A stretch of DNA of 64,000 nucleotides. Source: Phanerochaete sordida. Its lineage: Eukaryota; Basidiomycota; Agaricomycetes; Polyporales; Phanerochaetaceae. The notes beneath the pieces were generated by a model. That model was not told the origin of the DNA and did not search any database. It saw only the letters and a program-made list of their open reading frames with translations. Shown here piece by piece: positions 9,342 to 20,076 of the stretch; the stretch's first letter is position 1; each line of letters begins with the position of its first letter. Both the position numbers and the translations under genes were made by a program. Location of the stretch: the NCBI GenBank assembly GCA_019973155.2, contig BPQB01000025.1, forward strand, positions 124,001 through 188,000. The letters run 5' to 3'.

Positions 9342-12300
9342 TTAGGGCTGGCCTGCATCCCCGTCGCTTTCCTCGTCACTTTCCTCGTTGCCACCTGCAT
9401 CGTTGCCACCGTCATCCACATCATCAAAGAACGTTTCTAGAACCCCATTCAGCGGAAGAGCATCCAGTCCTATTTTCTCAACCACAAACACCGGTCCATC
9501 ATAGCTGCCGAGCTGACCGTCTGCTTGTAACCACGGAACCATAGCCACAACAGAAAGGATAGACTTAACATCAATTACCGCGAGCTCCTGCTGACGTTGG
9601 CACAGCCAAATCGTCTCGTAGGACCTCTGGAATAGTGCTTCATCCCTGGGACCGTACATCTTGATCATAGCGTACGCGCTATCTCGCTTTTGGAAGTAGT
9701 ATTGCACTTCTGCAAAGCCGACGCAGTTTGAGCTTGGGAGACGAATCTGCGCAGGATAAGAGGTTTGAAGGACTGCTGTAAGACAGGGAGAGTGCATACC
9801 TTGATGTTACGGGCCATGCGAATGATTCTCAAGCGCTCTTCCTTCCACACGGAGCGCGCAATGAGACCGCCAGGGAGAAGGATACGCCCCCATTTCTTGA
9901 TGAGCGGCCGTTCGAGCCACTGCGCATCGAGCTCAGCATCGCGAACATGCTGAGACCAGAATGTTCGCATTGCAGAGACCTCGTCAGGTGAGACGCGGCG
10001 GGGACGATCTTCGGCAGCGCGCAGGAGAGTAAAGCCGCTATCAAGCTTGACTGCGCCACGAGGAAGCTTCGTTTCCGGGTCCTTGCTGCCGGAGTCCTGG
10101 CTGCCAGAGTCCTTGCTGCTGGCCTTCAACAAATCGGGGTACATCGCAAGCAGTGCGCTTGTTTGCGCCCGGCGGTAAGCGCAGGCAGCAATATTCCCCC
10201 AGGGGTTAGATGGTTGCTTGAGGTCGCGGCCAAGCTCGCCAATGAGTCGCTCCATGACCCATTGCGCAAAGATGAGGTACGGCCCGAGACGGATCGTCTC
10301 GGGGGCCATGTGAAGGAGGGCGTGAATGCTTTGGCGGATGAAGTGAAGACGTTCTTTCTTGCGCCCATAATAGAGATCTTCGAATTCTTCTATGAACTCG
10401 ACAAGCAAGCGGAACGCTGCCTGCACTTCAGCGATGGTAATGTGACGTTGATAGAGCAGCCGGATGCCACGGACAAGCTTGCAGTAGTTCGTCCAGAACT
10501 GGTCTGGGAGGATGTCGTACAATAGACCAGGTCCGAGGCCGAAGAGATATGTGAGGTACTCGACAGCTTTATACCCACTCGAGATCTTCTTGGCCGGGTC
10601 GCGTGGCGGACGATCGAAGAATCCTGGTAGGAATCTGCGCGTGGATTCTACGGCGTGGCCGTGGATCTTCCAAGTGTCGCCTGTAAGGCAGACCCAGTCC
10701 CAGCTGGACTTGTCGTCGCCGTCCTCGCAGTCGAGTGTGCCACGCCAGAGCTTGAGCAGTAGCTCTGGAATATTGAGTGCGACGAGGTGCATGATGTCCG
10801 CAGGGAAGCATCCCGGCATCCGGAAGATGCGGTTCCGCGGAAGCCCTGCGAAAATGCTCGGTTTCGCGATCCCAGTCTCTCGGCGGCGATTCTTGTACTG
10901 AGTTTGATTCTCGGACTTGAGGACGTATTTAAGGTTGCACCAGTACCGCTTACTCGCCGCTTCCTGCGGGTGCTCGTCCGGTCGTGGGCGCGCTCGAAGG
11001 TTGACGTCAGGGAAATTGGAGCCGGGGGTCTCGTAGTCGAAAGGCTTCTTGCTTGCAGGGTAGTATGTGGTGCCGTTCACTTTCAGACGACCCCGTTGCG
11101 TGCAGTAGAGACGGCAGCCACATGCACCTTGGTGTCCGACCTCTCCGTTGAGATAGGTCATGCCAGGGCCATCTGCAGTGACGAAAGCTAGGAAGGGGTT
11201 CGAGAGGTATGTGGTGTTGGTACTGGCATCCCAGATGGAAAGTCCCTCGCGCATAAGCGCAGATAGATGGTGCAAGCCAGGGAAAAGGAAAGAGTCGACG
11301 TTCTTTGGCTTGTTGGGGCCAGGAATGACGCCGCCGACCAAGACATGCTTCTTCTTGTAGCGCACATCCGGAGAGTGGTCGAGTACGACCCACAGGTAGA
11401 TCCAGCAGTCCGAGACTTTGTTCTGGTAAAGCTGGGCGCCGTCGAGAGACATGAGAAGGACGGTGTCGGTATCCTTGATGTCTCCACGGTCAATGGCTTC
11501 GAGGTACTCGGAGCCGTGAATATAGTCGTCGAAAGCCGAAGGGAGAGACCGTGACGGGGTCCCGTCGTCGCTAACACCGTTGAGCTGCGAGAGGAGTTTG
11601 GCGGTGGCGTCACGGCGATAGCGCATCGCTTGCGCACCTTCCTCGGTGCGGTAGAGTGCCTGGATCTGTGGGCCGACCGGCATCGTGAGAAAGCTGCGGC
11701 GAGCGACGCGAGTGCGCGTGCGAGAGTTGGTGGAGGCATGACGCAGCTCGAAGCGATCTTCGCCACACTCTGGGCACTTGTCGAGGTCCTTGAACGGTCC
11801 CGTGAACGCGAGACATGTGTTGACGCACATATCTTCGTGTATCGCGCTCACCCCGCTGAGCTCCTCGGCGCAACGTTTCACTTGATGGTAGGACATGGGC
11901 TTATCGGGAGCATCGGCCGCCGAGCCCAGGTGGGTCTCGGTCAGGTAGCGGTGAAATGCATCCTGGATAGATGTGTATGGCGTCTCTGTTTTATTGGTGA
12001 GGAAGAGCGCGAGAGCGAGGCGAGTCTCAGGATCGAGGTCCGGGAGACGTTGAGGAGCATTCCGCAAGCGTTCCCGGAGTCCTTCGTCGATGTGGTCATT
12101 ATCGATAGAGGCTTCTTGGAGCTCCTGGATGAAGTTGAGGCTGGTCTGGAGGTCGGCGAGCGTAGCTGTGTCGGGCAGACCGAGATCTTCAGAGTTGACT
12201 GAGCTCATCTCCGGGATATTGAACCCTGGAGAAGAAGCACGACTTGCACTGTCGTCGAACCCCGGATTGTCTGGATATGAAACACAGAACGGTCAACCGA

Positions 12301-12903
12301 TGTGCGCATATACTGCGGTACAATTTACGACTTACCACCGCGATTGTAGCTGCCAGGAGTACCTTCGTCACTCATTGGCAACTGCGCAGGGGCCCGCGTT
12401 GCCGGAGGGCTTCCTGGATCGATGCTGGGATGACGTGAGGTGCCCCAGCCTTCGCTTTGCTGCTGCTCGGCTGGCGGAGGTGCGTGGGGGTCACTAGGGC
12501 CTCCTGTGTTCTCAGGTTCGCCAGTCGAGCTCGAATTCTGGGGTGTGCGGTCAATATATGCGCGCAAAAAATGATTCATATTAGGTACCGCTGCAGGTAC
12601 GCCAGTTGCAGGCAGCGCGCTGCTGGTTGCGCCGACATGGTGCCCCTGCTTTCGTGGATTGCCTAGGAAAACAATTAGCCTACACAAAGCATTGGATTTT
12701 TGGTGTATCTTACCTCCATTTGCCTTCGCCTTGCGCGTCCTTTTGTTGGTTGTGTGCCCGTCCTGTACCGTGACCGCAGACGCACGAGAATCGGCAGTGC
12801 GGTACTGCTTGTGGGTGTAGAACACAGTGCGCTTCACCGGCTTCAGCTCGCCTCCGCAGAAGCGTTCGCAGTCGCAGGTGTAGACATGCTCGCGAGTGGA
12901 CAT
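9342..12903 (-). CDS. CACTA/Tnp2-like fungal transposase
   Basis: Four exons (12714-12903, 12336-12662, 9800-12270, 9342-9746) give an uninterrupted 1,130-residue protein. The N-terminus has a Cys/His cluster ('YTCDCERFCGGELKPVKR' with a later 'YTHKQYR') as seen at the head of many Agaricomycete transposases of this group. Further on: 'CPECGEDRFELRH'; the core 'MSLDGAQLYQNKVSDCWIYL' and 'HVLVGGVIPGPNKPKNVDSF'; 'TADGPGMTYLNGEVGHQGAC', typical of the Tnp2-like family; and a C-terminal 'AEVQYYFQKRDSAYAMIKMY' and 'VIDVKSILSVVAMVP'. The protein would cut and insert the surrounding element. The acidic Asp/Glu/Gly-rich tail ends at 9342. Its ATG lies 280 bp from the right end repeat. The absence of stops or frameshifts suggests recent activity. 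I could not place the catalytic acidic triad with confidence. Confidence 0.88.
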
Positions 12904-13182
12904 GGCGGTATGCAGAGGAGATAAGGATGTATTGTGGTAGTAGGTGCGAGACGACAGACGGAGAAGAGGACACGAAAATCGGGCGCTAACAGAACGAGGC
13001 CAAAAAATGGGCGAGGATCGTCCCCCTGGCCTACAGGGAATCCCATCCGCAAGCTGGCTTCGCCACGGACACCACAGCCCAGCGGCCCCGCGAAGGTGCC
13101 ATGAGAGTGGGATGGAAGCCGGCCTTGGAAGCGCCCGGAGTGCATCAGGCTGCACCGCGCTGGGTCGGATGACTCACGCTGC

Positions 13183-13210
13183 CTCCGGATGCAAGGGACG
13201 GAGGCCGTTT
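13183..13210 (-). repeat. Right terminal inverted repeat, truncated at the junction
   Basis: Reverse complement of 4776-4803 with two mismatches near the tip. It ends in GTTT directly against the first base of duplication copy B. The nine bases that extend beyond the left repeat are missing here. Confidence 0.85.
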
Positions 13211-13480
13211 AAAGGTGCGCGACTTGCGGCATGCGCGGTGTCGCACACGCTCACAAGCGGCGTGCCCGCCGCGAGGAAGGGCACCCACGGCATAGCAGCG
13301 TCCGCCATGCGGCTTGTGGCAATACAATTCGTTCTGATTTCGAGAAAATTACACATGTAGACCTGGGGGCAACGGTTCGTGCGTTCAGCGAGATCAATGC
13401 GCAGTTCGCCCTGCGAAGACTCACGATAGACACTCTACTCCATCCAAAAGACAGCATACGACCGCCAGACACACGGGGTG

Positions 13481-13693
13481 TTACAGCCCGAGGCGTTCGT
13501 TCTTGGTCATCACATCTTTCTTTTTCCTGGCCTCCTCCTGGGCCGCGAAGCCGGGGACGCCAGTGGCACCGTCCTTGAGCATGCCCTCCGTCTTCTGGAG
13601 CGCCGCCTCCTTCTGGCGCGCAGCGAGCATGTCGCGGACGTCCTGCACGTCGTTGTCGGTCATGGGTATGAGCGTCGGGTCGCGGCGGATCAT
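13481..13693 (-). CDS. CDC26: CDC26/Hcn1-like APC/C subunit, copy B
   Basis: Identical 70-residue protein to the gene at 1302-1514, with the 'MIRRDPT' N-terminus that in CDC26/Hcn1 docks into the Cut9/APC6 TPR helix. Divergent from PRA1 copy B with the same 351-bp spacer, so both coding sequence and promoter region have been doubled. Confidence 0.7.
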   Translation of the reverse strand: MIRRDPTLIPMTDNDVQDVRDMLAARQKEAALQKTEGMLKDGATGVPGFAAQEEARKKKDVMTKNERLGL

Positions 13694-14044
13694 GGCGGCG
13701 AAGCTTCACGGGCAGCGGCAGGCAGGCGAACTACTGGGGAAGGGTGTGCCTCTGACGCTGCGCAGTCGGCGAAGTTCAAGGCACGCGGTAGGCCAGACAA
13801 GGTGCTGCGCGCGGCGAGATTGCGAGCGAGGCGGCCCCTGAGCGAGCGTGGCGGGTGTCGTGGCAGGACGAGAGGAGGAGAGAGCGGGCCCGGCGGCTGC
13901 GCGCCCGCAGCGACTGTGCCTGCAGCAACAGTGGCGCCCGCCGTATCGGACAGCATACATACATCTTGCCGGCCAACCACCACCTTTACGGTCCCACCTT
14001 CCCTTAGCACACCCTTCTCCTCGTCTTCTCCTTCACCACCGACA

Positions 14045-14820
14045 ATGTCTGCCGCCATGGACGCCATGCTCCGCGTCTCGGAAACCCTCAAGTCGTTCAG
14101 GGTGCGTGCGGCCCCGTCCTCGCAGCGCCGGTGCTGAACGGCCTACGTGGTGCACAGGAGACCCGCCTCAGCGCGCTGCGCCCGCCCTCCGAGTTCTTCG
14201 ACCACCACCGGCTCTCGCGGCCGGCGGACATGAACCAGGCGACCTCGGTACGTCCCTGTCTCCACGCCCGCCGTGCGCTGCTCACCCCCTGCTCAGCGCA
14301 TCTCATACAACACCCGCTACTTCTCCGGTGCGTCCCTGCGTGCCCTGCGCCCGCGGGCGTCCGCTTAATGTGTCGTGTGTGCAGGCAACTACGGCCTCGT
14401 CGTGGCCTCGCTCGGAATCTACGCGCTGTACGTGCCCCCTGCCCTGCGCCGCACGCCCCGCTGACGGCCGCGCAGCATCACGAACCTGCGCCTCGTCTTC
14501 GCGCTCCTGTTCCTCGTCGGCGGCTTCGCCGCCATCAACCGTTTCGGTGCGTGCGTCCGCTGGGCGAGCCACGGCCGTCCGGACTGACCCCGCGTGCGCC
14601 CGCAGCACCCGAGCCGATGCAGGTCGGCGAGCATGTCGTGACGCAAAAGTCGCTGTACACCGCCCTTTTCGTGATCGGCATCCCCCTCCTCTGGTTCGCG
14701 TCCCCGCTCGGCACCATCTTCTGGATAGTCGGCGCGTCCGGCATCCTCATCGTCGGTCACGCTTCGCTCATGGAACCCGGCATCGAGAGCGAGTACGCAC
14801 AGGTTCAAGACAGCGTGTAA
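14045..14820 (+). CDS. PRA1 family membrane protein, copy B
   Basis: Exact duplicate of the gene at 1866-2641: 168 residues in six exons (14045-14101, 14158-14247, 14297-14327, 14385-14427, 14476-14546, 14606-14820). It has the same 'LRPPSEFFDHHRLSRP' motif and the same paired hydrophobic regions. Intact, so the genome carries two functional-looking copies of this Rab-traffic gene. Convergent with the complete ERT1 gene. Confidence 0.9.
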
Positions 14821-15396
14821 GCAAGATGCTTTGTAGACATGCCATGGCAGCCGAAGAGGCGGGGGCTGTGAGGCGGGCGATATGGTCGGGTTCATTTACG
14901 TTCTACGTTGACTTACGGACGTTCGCTTCCATTCTTATTGGCTGGGCCTTGTAGTACTGTTTGTCTATTCACCTCCGGTTTTTAAATACAGTCATGGAAA
15001 TGTACAGTGCACGGGAGGAGAATCTTTAGACGAGTATATAGTCGTAAACAAGCGTAACCGGACGTCGAAGGGAAGCGTTACCTTTTGTGTTTTCTGATTT
15101 TGGGTCGAGATGCAGGTAGAGATGGAGGGAGACAGAGAGTCCAACACGAAGCGAAGCCAAAGCGATGATGAATATGCAGAGCAGCATAAAGAGGCGAACT
15201 GAGAGCGTATAATAAAGAATGGGCAGTGCAGATGCAAACGAGAGACGGTAAAATGCTTGGATGCGAGGATCGAGGTCTCGGCCAGGTTGGATGGCCAGGG
15301 CGGGGTAGCGCGTGTGAGATTACGACGAGGATAGTATAAGACGGCCCGACGTCTCGAGGAATGACACAGCTAGGCTGTAACTCCTATGTAGTGTGG
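14821..15396. other. Intergenic between PRA1 and ERT1 (copy B)
   Basis: Shared 3' flank of two convergent genes, same sequence as 2642-3217. No gene or RNA recognised. Confidence 0.5.
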
Positions 15397-17941
15397 TCAT
15401 AGCAGAGGAAGCCATTGTCCTGCCGAGACACCGCGTCAGACTCTTCCGTCTCAGATATCGCCGTGGATACGCACCAATCACTAAACTAGGGAGGTCCATG
15501 ATATCCCTGCGTATTGAGAAGCAGAACGTGCACGGAACAGGGGCACCTGATGGCTTGAGAAGGACACAGTGCGAGTACACCGACTGTGTCGTGTTCTCAA
15601 ACGCGTGGTTTGCGAAATTTTCCCAGTATTCCACGACGGACTGGTTCTCGAAGAGCTACAGGACCCGCCTTAGTCAGGCCAACGTGAAAATAGAGTCATC
15701 TGCGGCACGCACCTCATAGATGTACTTCTTCCGACCTATCAGCTCCTCCTTCTCCCAGCCAGTCAGCATGCAGAACTCGGGGCCAACGAGGCAGATCTCG
15801 CCCGTGCGGCGCCAGGCTAATGTGGGCGTTCCGCTGAAGGACACGAGCTTGTCAAGTTCCTGATCGGCAAGGCCATCGCCGTGAGCAACACGCGGAGGAC
15901 TGCCAGCGCATGGCGCGACTCACGACCAACGATCGCTGGAAGCACTTTTCCACAAAGATCTCGTCCTCCTCGGACATCGGCATTTGGAGCGCGATGAGCG
16001 ACGGCCGGAAGATAGCGAGGGCTCGCACGACCCGGAGGATGTCGTTCTTCTCGAAACCCCTGCACCGGCGGTCAGTCTCCACACAGACCGTGAGGGGCCA
16101 ACGAGGCGTACCGGGTAGGGAGGTGTTTCATCAGGAAGTGATAGCCCTCGGTGTAGTCGTAAGGTCTCGTAACCGATTTGTACACGCTGGTCCCGTCGTG
16201 GTAGCCAACTTCTGACGGCGCCGGCCCTACCCAGGACGCTGTCCCCGCTGACACTGATCGGTCAATGAGACTGGTGGAGCTAGAGCGTGTGGCGGCGACT
16301 GCGGGTTGCCGCTGCACCAATTGCACGGCAGATGGTGCGACTTGGATGACTGGAGTTTGCGCCGCCTGACCTTGATAGCTTCCTAACGATGCAGGCTGGG
16401 CTGGTCGACCCTGGTTGGCGACATATTCGGAATACTGAAGTTCCTGGTCTTGAACGGGCGTGGTCTCGTTCGTGGGCGCCGGAAGCTGATATTGCGGCGC
16501 GATGTACCCGTTAGGCGCTGCCGTTGGCGCGCTGGCGGCGGGCTGCTGTTCGCTATAGCCATTGGACGACGCCGGCCAGGCGCCGTTGACCATGTTGGTG
16601 GACGACGGTTGCGCCACGTATGAGGTCGAAGCTTGGCCAGGCTGCTGTTGCGCGGCTCCTGGACTGCCCGCGGAGGTTCCTGAATCTGGGGAGTTCCCGA
16701 GGATCGTGGAAAGAATCGAGTACTCGAGGTTGGCCGCCTCAGAGGGTGGGAAAGCGTATGCTGGTGGGGCCTCGTAGGCGGTGAACATCGGTTCTGATTG
16801 AGTGAAAGTTCCAGTCTCCGTCGAGGTTTCTGCTGCGTGAGTGTGAGCAGAGGGAAGTGCGATAACAGACGGAGGCGTTTTACGTTGCTGTTTGGGCGCC
16901 TCTTCGCTTTTGGAAGACCCATCCCCAGACTTCTGCCGCTTCATAGCCTCTGCACCGAGTACGCCAGTCAGATCGTGACATTGACCGAGAAAAAGTCGAC
17001 ACGTACCGAGTTCTTCTTCATCCAATAGATACTTCGCTTTCTTTCGATGGCCCTCCGTGCAGTTGTCTGCCATCCCACGCTTGATACAGCGCTGGCATGG
17101 TCGGGCTGGGGGGTCGGCGGTCAGCCTCTGCCGATACGCAAATGCCACAAGACAGGCCAAGGGAAAGTGGGCAGAGAATGAGCAGACCGCGTAGAGACCC
17201 ATCGAAGACCGTGTGATACACGCGTATGACGCAAGGGGCTGATTGATGTTGGCTTGCACGGCTAATTGGGGAGCGTAGGGTTCTGTTGCCCATTCAATCT
17301 GGGCAGACCGGTATCCAAGAAGCTCGAGGAAAGTTCTCTGCACGGTACAGGAGTGGCTATGACAGCAGCCGCTCCTGTATCGGCTGCTCGGGGCGCGGCA
17401 GGAGGTGGGGCAGCACAGTCCGCAAGGTCGTCATTCTTCGTGCAGCGTGCGCGAGCTTCGTATGCAGAAGCGTCGGGATGGGCAAGGAAGGGTGCTCTGC
17501 GGATGAACAGAACGCGAGCGTAGCTCCCCCTCTTTGCTCTCTCGAGTCAAATTCCCGATCACGTTCAGAGTGGGCCGACGGATGCGCTCTTGGGTGTTGG
17601 GAGAGGCAGAGGAAGCGCGTGAAATTCGACGGCACAGAGCTGAGGCACTCACAGTCGTCGCAGGTCAGATGCGCTTTCTGACAGTGGAAGCAGGCGCGGT
17701 TCGCCTTCTTTTTCTTTGGCCCGTCGCGCGTCCGTGTGGGCGGATGTGAGGAGGAGGACTCCGTGTCGCTTGGTACATCGGTGCTGCGCTTGCGCTTGTA
17801 TGCAGGCTTTTTCTTCTGCTCGAGAGACGCGGGGCTGGCGGTGAGCGGCGAAGACTCTCCTGAGAAGACCTGACTGGCGGCGACGTGGGTGAGCATGGAG
17901 AGGCCCAGGGAACCGTTGTCATGAACTTGAGCGGAGAGCAT
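15397..17941 (-). CDS. ERT1: Zn(2)Cys(6) regulator of gluconeogenesis, ERT1/AcuK family (complete)
   Basis: Seven exons (17653-17941, 17007-17105, 16112-16949, 15924-16059, 15713-15859, 15475-15655, 15397-15419) give 570 residues. The binuclear zinc cluster is C84-x2-C87-x6-C94-x5-C100-x2-C103-x8-C112 within 'ANRACFHCQKAHLTCDD' and 'SRPCQRCIKRGMADNC', followed by a Lys-rich linker. The centre is Gln/Ser/Ala/Pro-rich. The C-terminal third is the family's PAS-like region: 'NDILRVVRALAIFRPSLIAL', 'FSGTPTLAWRRTGEICLVG' and 'FENQSVVEYWENFANHAFEN', ending in 'VIGQWLP'. Ert1/AcuK proteins are nuclear activators of gluconeogenic genes on non-fermentable carbon. Intron 1 (17106-17652, 547 bp) is about ten times longer than the others and splits the zinc cluster. 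Transcribed away from MTQ1. A 5'-truncated duplicate lies at 3218-4766. Confidence 0.93.
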
Positions 17942-18399
17942 GATAGCGGCGTAGAAGCATGTAGCGAACAGTGTAGGAGGAGGTAGTCGTCGTCGCGAGC
18001 AAAGAGGGTAGGATTTGAGGCGGCCTTTGACCAGCGTCGAGTGACTGGTCGAAAAGTGCCTGAGAGCAGCGAGGGTCGGCGCTTGACTACGCGCAACGTC
18101 CGCTAGATAAATCCCCTAAAGCCGACCGCCGAAAATATGCCCGCATATTGCGGGATATTCCCGTTTAGGCATTATTTACCGCAGAAATAGCCCCGGCTGC
18201 TCGGCACCCCGCACGGCGCCGGCGCCTGTCCGGCCCACGCGCTCTCAAGACGTCCGCTTCGCTCTCGCGCGGAACGCCCGCCTCACCAGCGTTGACCGCG
18301 TCCGCCGCGAGCTCGTGCGGTATCTTTAGCCTTTGTCGAGCGAGGTGTTCGAAGCAGGGCCGCAGGCAGCAGACACACAGCAGAGGCATCGCGCGCTCT
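17942..18399. promoter_or_regulatory. Divergent promoter region ERT1/MTQ1
   Basis: 458 bp between two divergent starts. An AT-rich patch at about 18130-18180 holds the palindromic site CCCGCATATTGCGGG (18140-18154; CCG-N7-CGG), overlapped by GGGATATTCCC (18152-18162). CCG/CGG half-sites are the usual targets of Zn(2)Cys(6) proteins, so autoregulation of ERT1 is conceivable. That is inference. Confidence 0.45.
18140..18162. promoter_or_regulatory. CCG-N7-CGG palindrome between ERT1 and MTQ1
   Basis: CCCGCATATTGCGGG has six-base arms around TAT and overlaps GGGATATTCCC. The half-sites fit a Zn(2)Cys(6) dimer. A similar site (CCCGAATATTTCGGG) lies upstream of PEX5 at 25034-25048. Confidence 0.4.
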
Positions 18400-19367
18400 A
18401 TGCACAAGCATCATGCACACCTCCTATCCCAGCTATCATCTGTTCTTGGCCGCGAGACCGCACGATTAGAAATGCGCTGGATGATGCAGGCGGTGCAGCA
18501 GCCCAACCAGCAACGCGGCAATGCAATCGAGGACATGGTCGCTCGTCGGGTATCCGGCGAACCCCTTCAGTACATCCTTGGTGAGTAACAAACGCGCCGT
18601 CCGACCTCGTGTCCGCCGTTCGGTCCTCATCCGTCTGATTCCTAGGCATCCAGCCCTTCGGCCCACTCAACCTATTGACACGCCCGCCCGTCCTTATCCC
18701 TCGCCCAGAAACCGAAGATTGGACCATGCGTCTCACCAAATACGTCACTCCCTCGCTCATGCGGCCCATCCGGCTCCTCGACTTGTGCACGGGTTCCGGA
18801 TGTATCCCCTTGCTACTTTGTCGCGTCTGGCCGGCTGGGAGCGTGAAGGCGTACGGCGTAGACATTGCTGCAGAGGCCGTTCAACTCGCCTCGGAGAACA
18901 CAGCGATCTGCGGCTTCTCTGAGTCTTCGGACGATCCGCCGTCCCGTTCTCCGTTTGTCCGAAACACCTTCCGCCCCATCCTCGCAGACATTCGAGACCC
19001 CGCCTTTCTCCAATCGTCCGGATTACATCCGCCCTTCCACGTCGTCACGTCCAACCCGCCTTACATACCCAGGCGTGAGTACGAGCTATTGCCCCCGTCG
19101 GTCAAGGAATACGAGGACAAGCGCGCGCTTCTCGGCGATCCGGACTCGGAAGGCGAGGGCGGCGACGGGCTCACCTTCTATCGCGACATCGCGCGACTCA
19201 TCGCACACCAGAACCTCCTCGCGGAAGATGGCGTACTGGCGGTGGAAGTCGGAAAAGGGCAGGCAAGAGACGTAGAACGTATCCTGCGCGATCAGGCTCG
19301 GCTCACGAAAACAACCATATGGCAAGACCCTTGGTCCGTCGAGCGTGTCGTGGTAGCGACGCGCTAG
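18400..19367 (+). CDS. MTQ1: Release-factor glutamine N5-methyltransferase, MTQ1/HemK/PrmC type
   Basis: Two exons (18400-18580, 18646-19367; 65-bp intron) encode 300 residues. The enzyme transfers a methyl group from S-adenosylmethionine to the Gln of the GGQ motif of class I release factors; the yeast homologue Mtq1 acts in mitochondria. Seen: N-terminal helical domain with 'RRVSGEPLQYILG'; 'LIPRPETEDW' (residues 77-86); SAM-binding 'LLDLCTGSGCIPL' (104-116); and catalytic 'SNPPY' (NPPY at 197-200), which clamps the glutamine amide. Length matches the family. The ATG at 18400 gives a short basic leader; an upstream in-frame extension reaches 18292 but has no better support. Divergent from ERT1. 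Confidence 0.92.
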
Positions 19368-20076
19368 ACATCGCTTGGTCCCGAACTCCCGAAATGCCAA
19401 CTCTGCGATCGGGCGAAAGCGGGCCACTTCGGGACGTCGGCGATGCTGCTTTGCTATCTATCACCTGCACGGCGGCCCTGCTGCTTCAGCAGCACACTGT
19501 TCTCCGAAGAGAAGACCTCTCGCCACCCCTGTCTCACCTCTCGATATTTCGACTGCGTCATGGTCTGTCTAAACGGGACTTCTGATGGTAGTTGCGCCCT
19601 CCTCCTTTGGTAGCCTCAGGGCGGGGTGATCTGGCCTTCCCGACAACCTCTTGTGACGTAACGTCGTACCCCTCCCTTCTTCGCGCCGATGCTACAACGG
19701 AACAGGCAACCCTGCTCGCTCCGTATGTGTCTACCTGTGGGTCCACATGTATCCCCCGTCCTCCCCGCGGCGCGCGCAAACAATGACGCAGTGCGCGCGC
19801 TGTCAGAACATTGGTTGCACAGTGTACATATCAGGAGACTCTGATCCAGGCCACAAGCGATGTCGCATGCGGCCGGTGTCAATGAACTTTTTGAAATGGG
19901 CGCTGCGATCGCCTCTCTTCCAGCCCTTTGTCGGTGCGCTTTCGACGTCGGGTGGCCAGGCGGCCACAAAGGCCTCGACCTGATGTCTGAAAAGGTGACG
20001 GCCGCCGACGCTCTTCCGCCAGCCCGCGACGTTTCTTCTATTCCCTACCATTCTACTCCCCATGTCGCCGTGCATC
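19368..20076. other. Intergenic MTQ1 to F-box gene
   Basis: About 700 bp without a convincing gene. It probably contains the MTQ1 3' UTR and the F-box promoter; only overlapping chance ORFs were seen. Confidence 0.5.

Larger units (their letters stand above)
4767..13210. mobile_element. CACTA-like DNA transposon with cargo, at the duplication junction
   Basis: 8,444 bp lying exactly between the two direct copies of the 3.7-kb segment. The ends carry inverted repeats (4776-4803 against 13183-13210). Both begin AAAC, then differ at two bases, then share 22 identical bases. Contents, all on the minus strand: an intact transposase (9342-12903), an unrecognised cargo gene (5497-7881) and a doubtful, perhaps decayed gene (8226-9045). 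The left end extends nine bases (CCCAGTGAG) beyond the repeat start; the right end lacks these and stops at the junction. No target-site duplication is recognisable, as expected where the flanks are rearranged. That 4767-13210 forms one element is inferred from the two end repeats and from the lack of any further copy of the repeat inside. Confidence 0.75.
13211..16945. repeat. Segmental duplication, copy B (3,735 bp)
   Basis: Direct repeat of 1032-4766 at an offset of 12,179. On its right side ERT1 runs on uninterrupted into its 5' exons, so this copy keeps the original right flank. Copy A keeps the original left flank next to ACR3. The pre-duplication order was therefore ACR3-CDC26-PRA1-ERT1-MTQ1. 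Confidence 0.95.
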
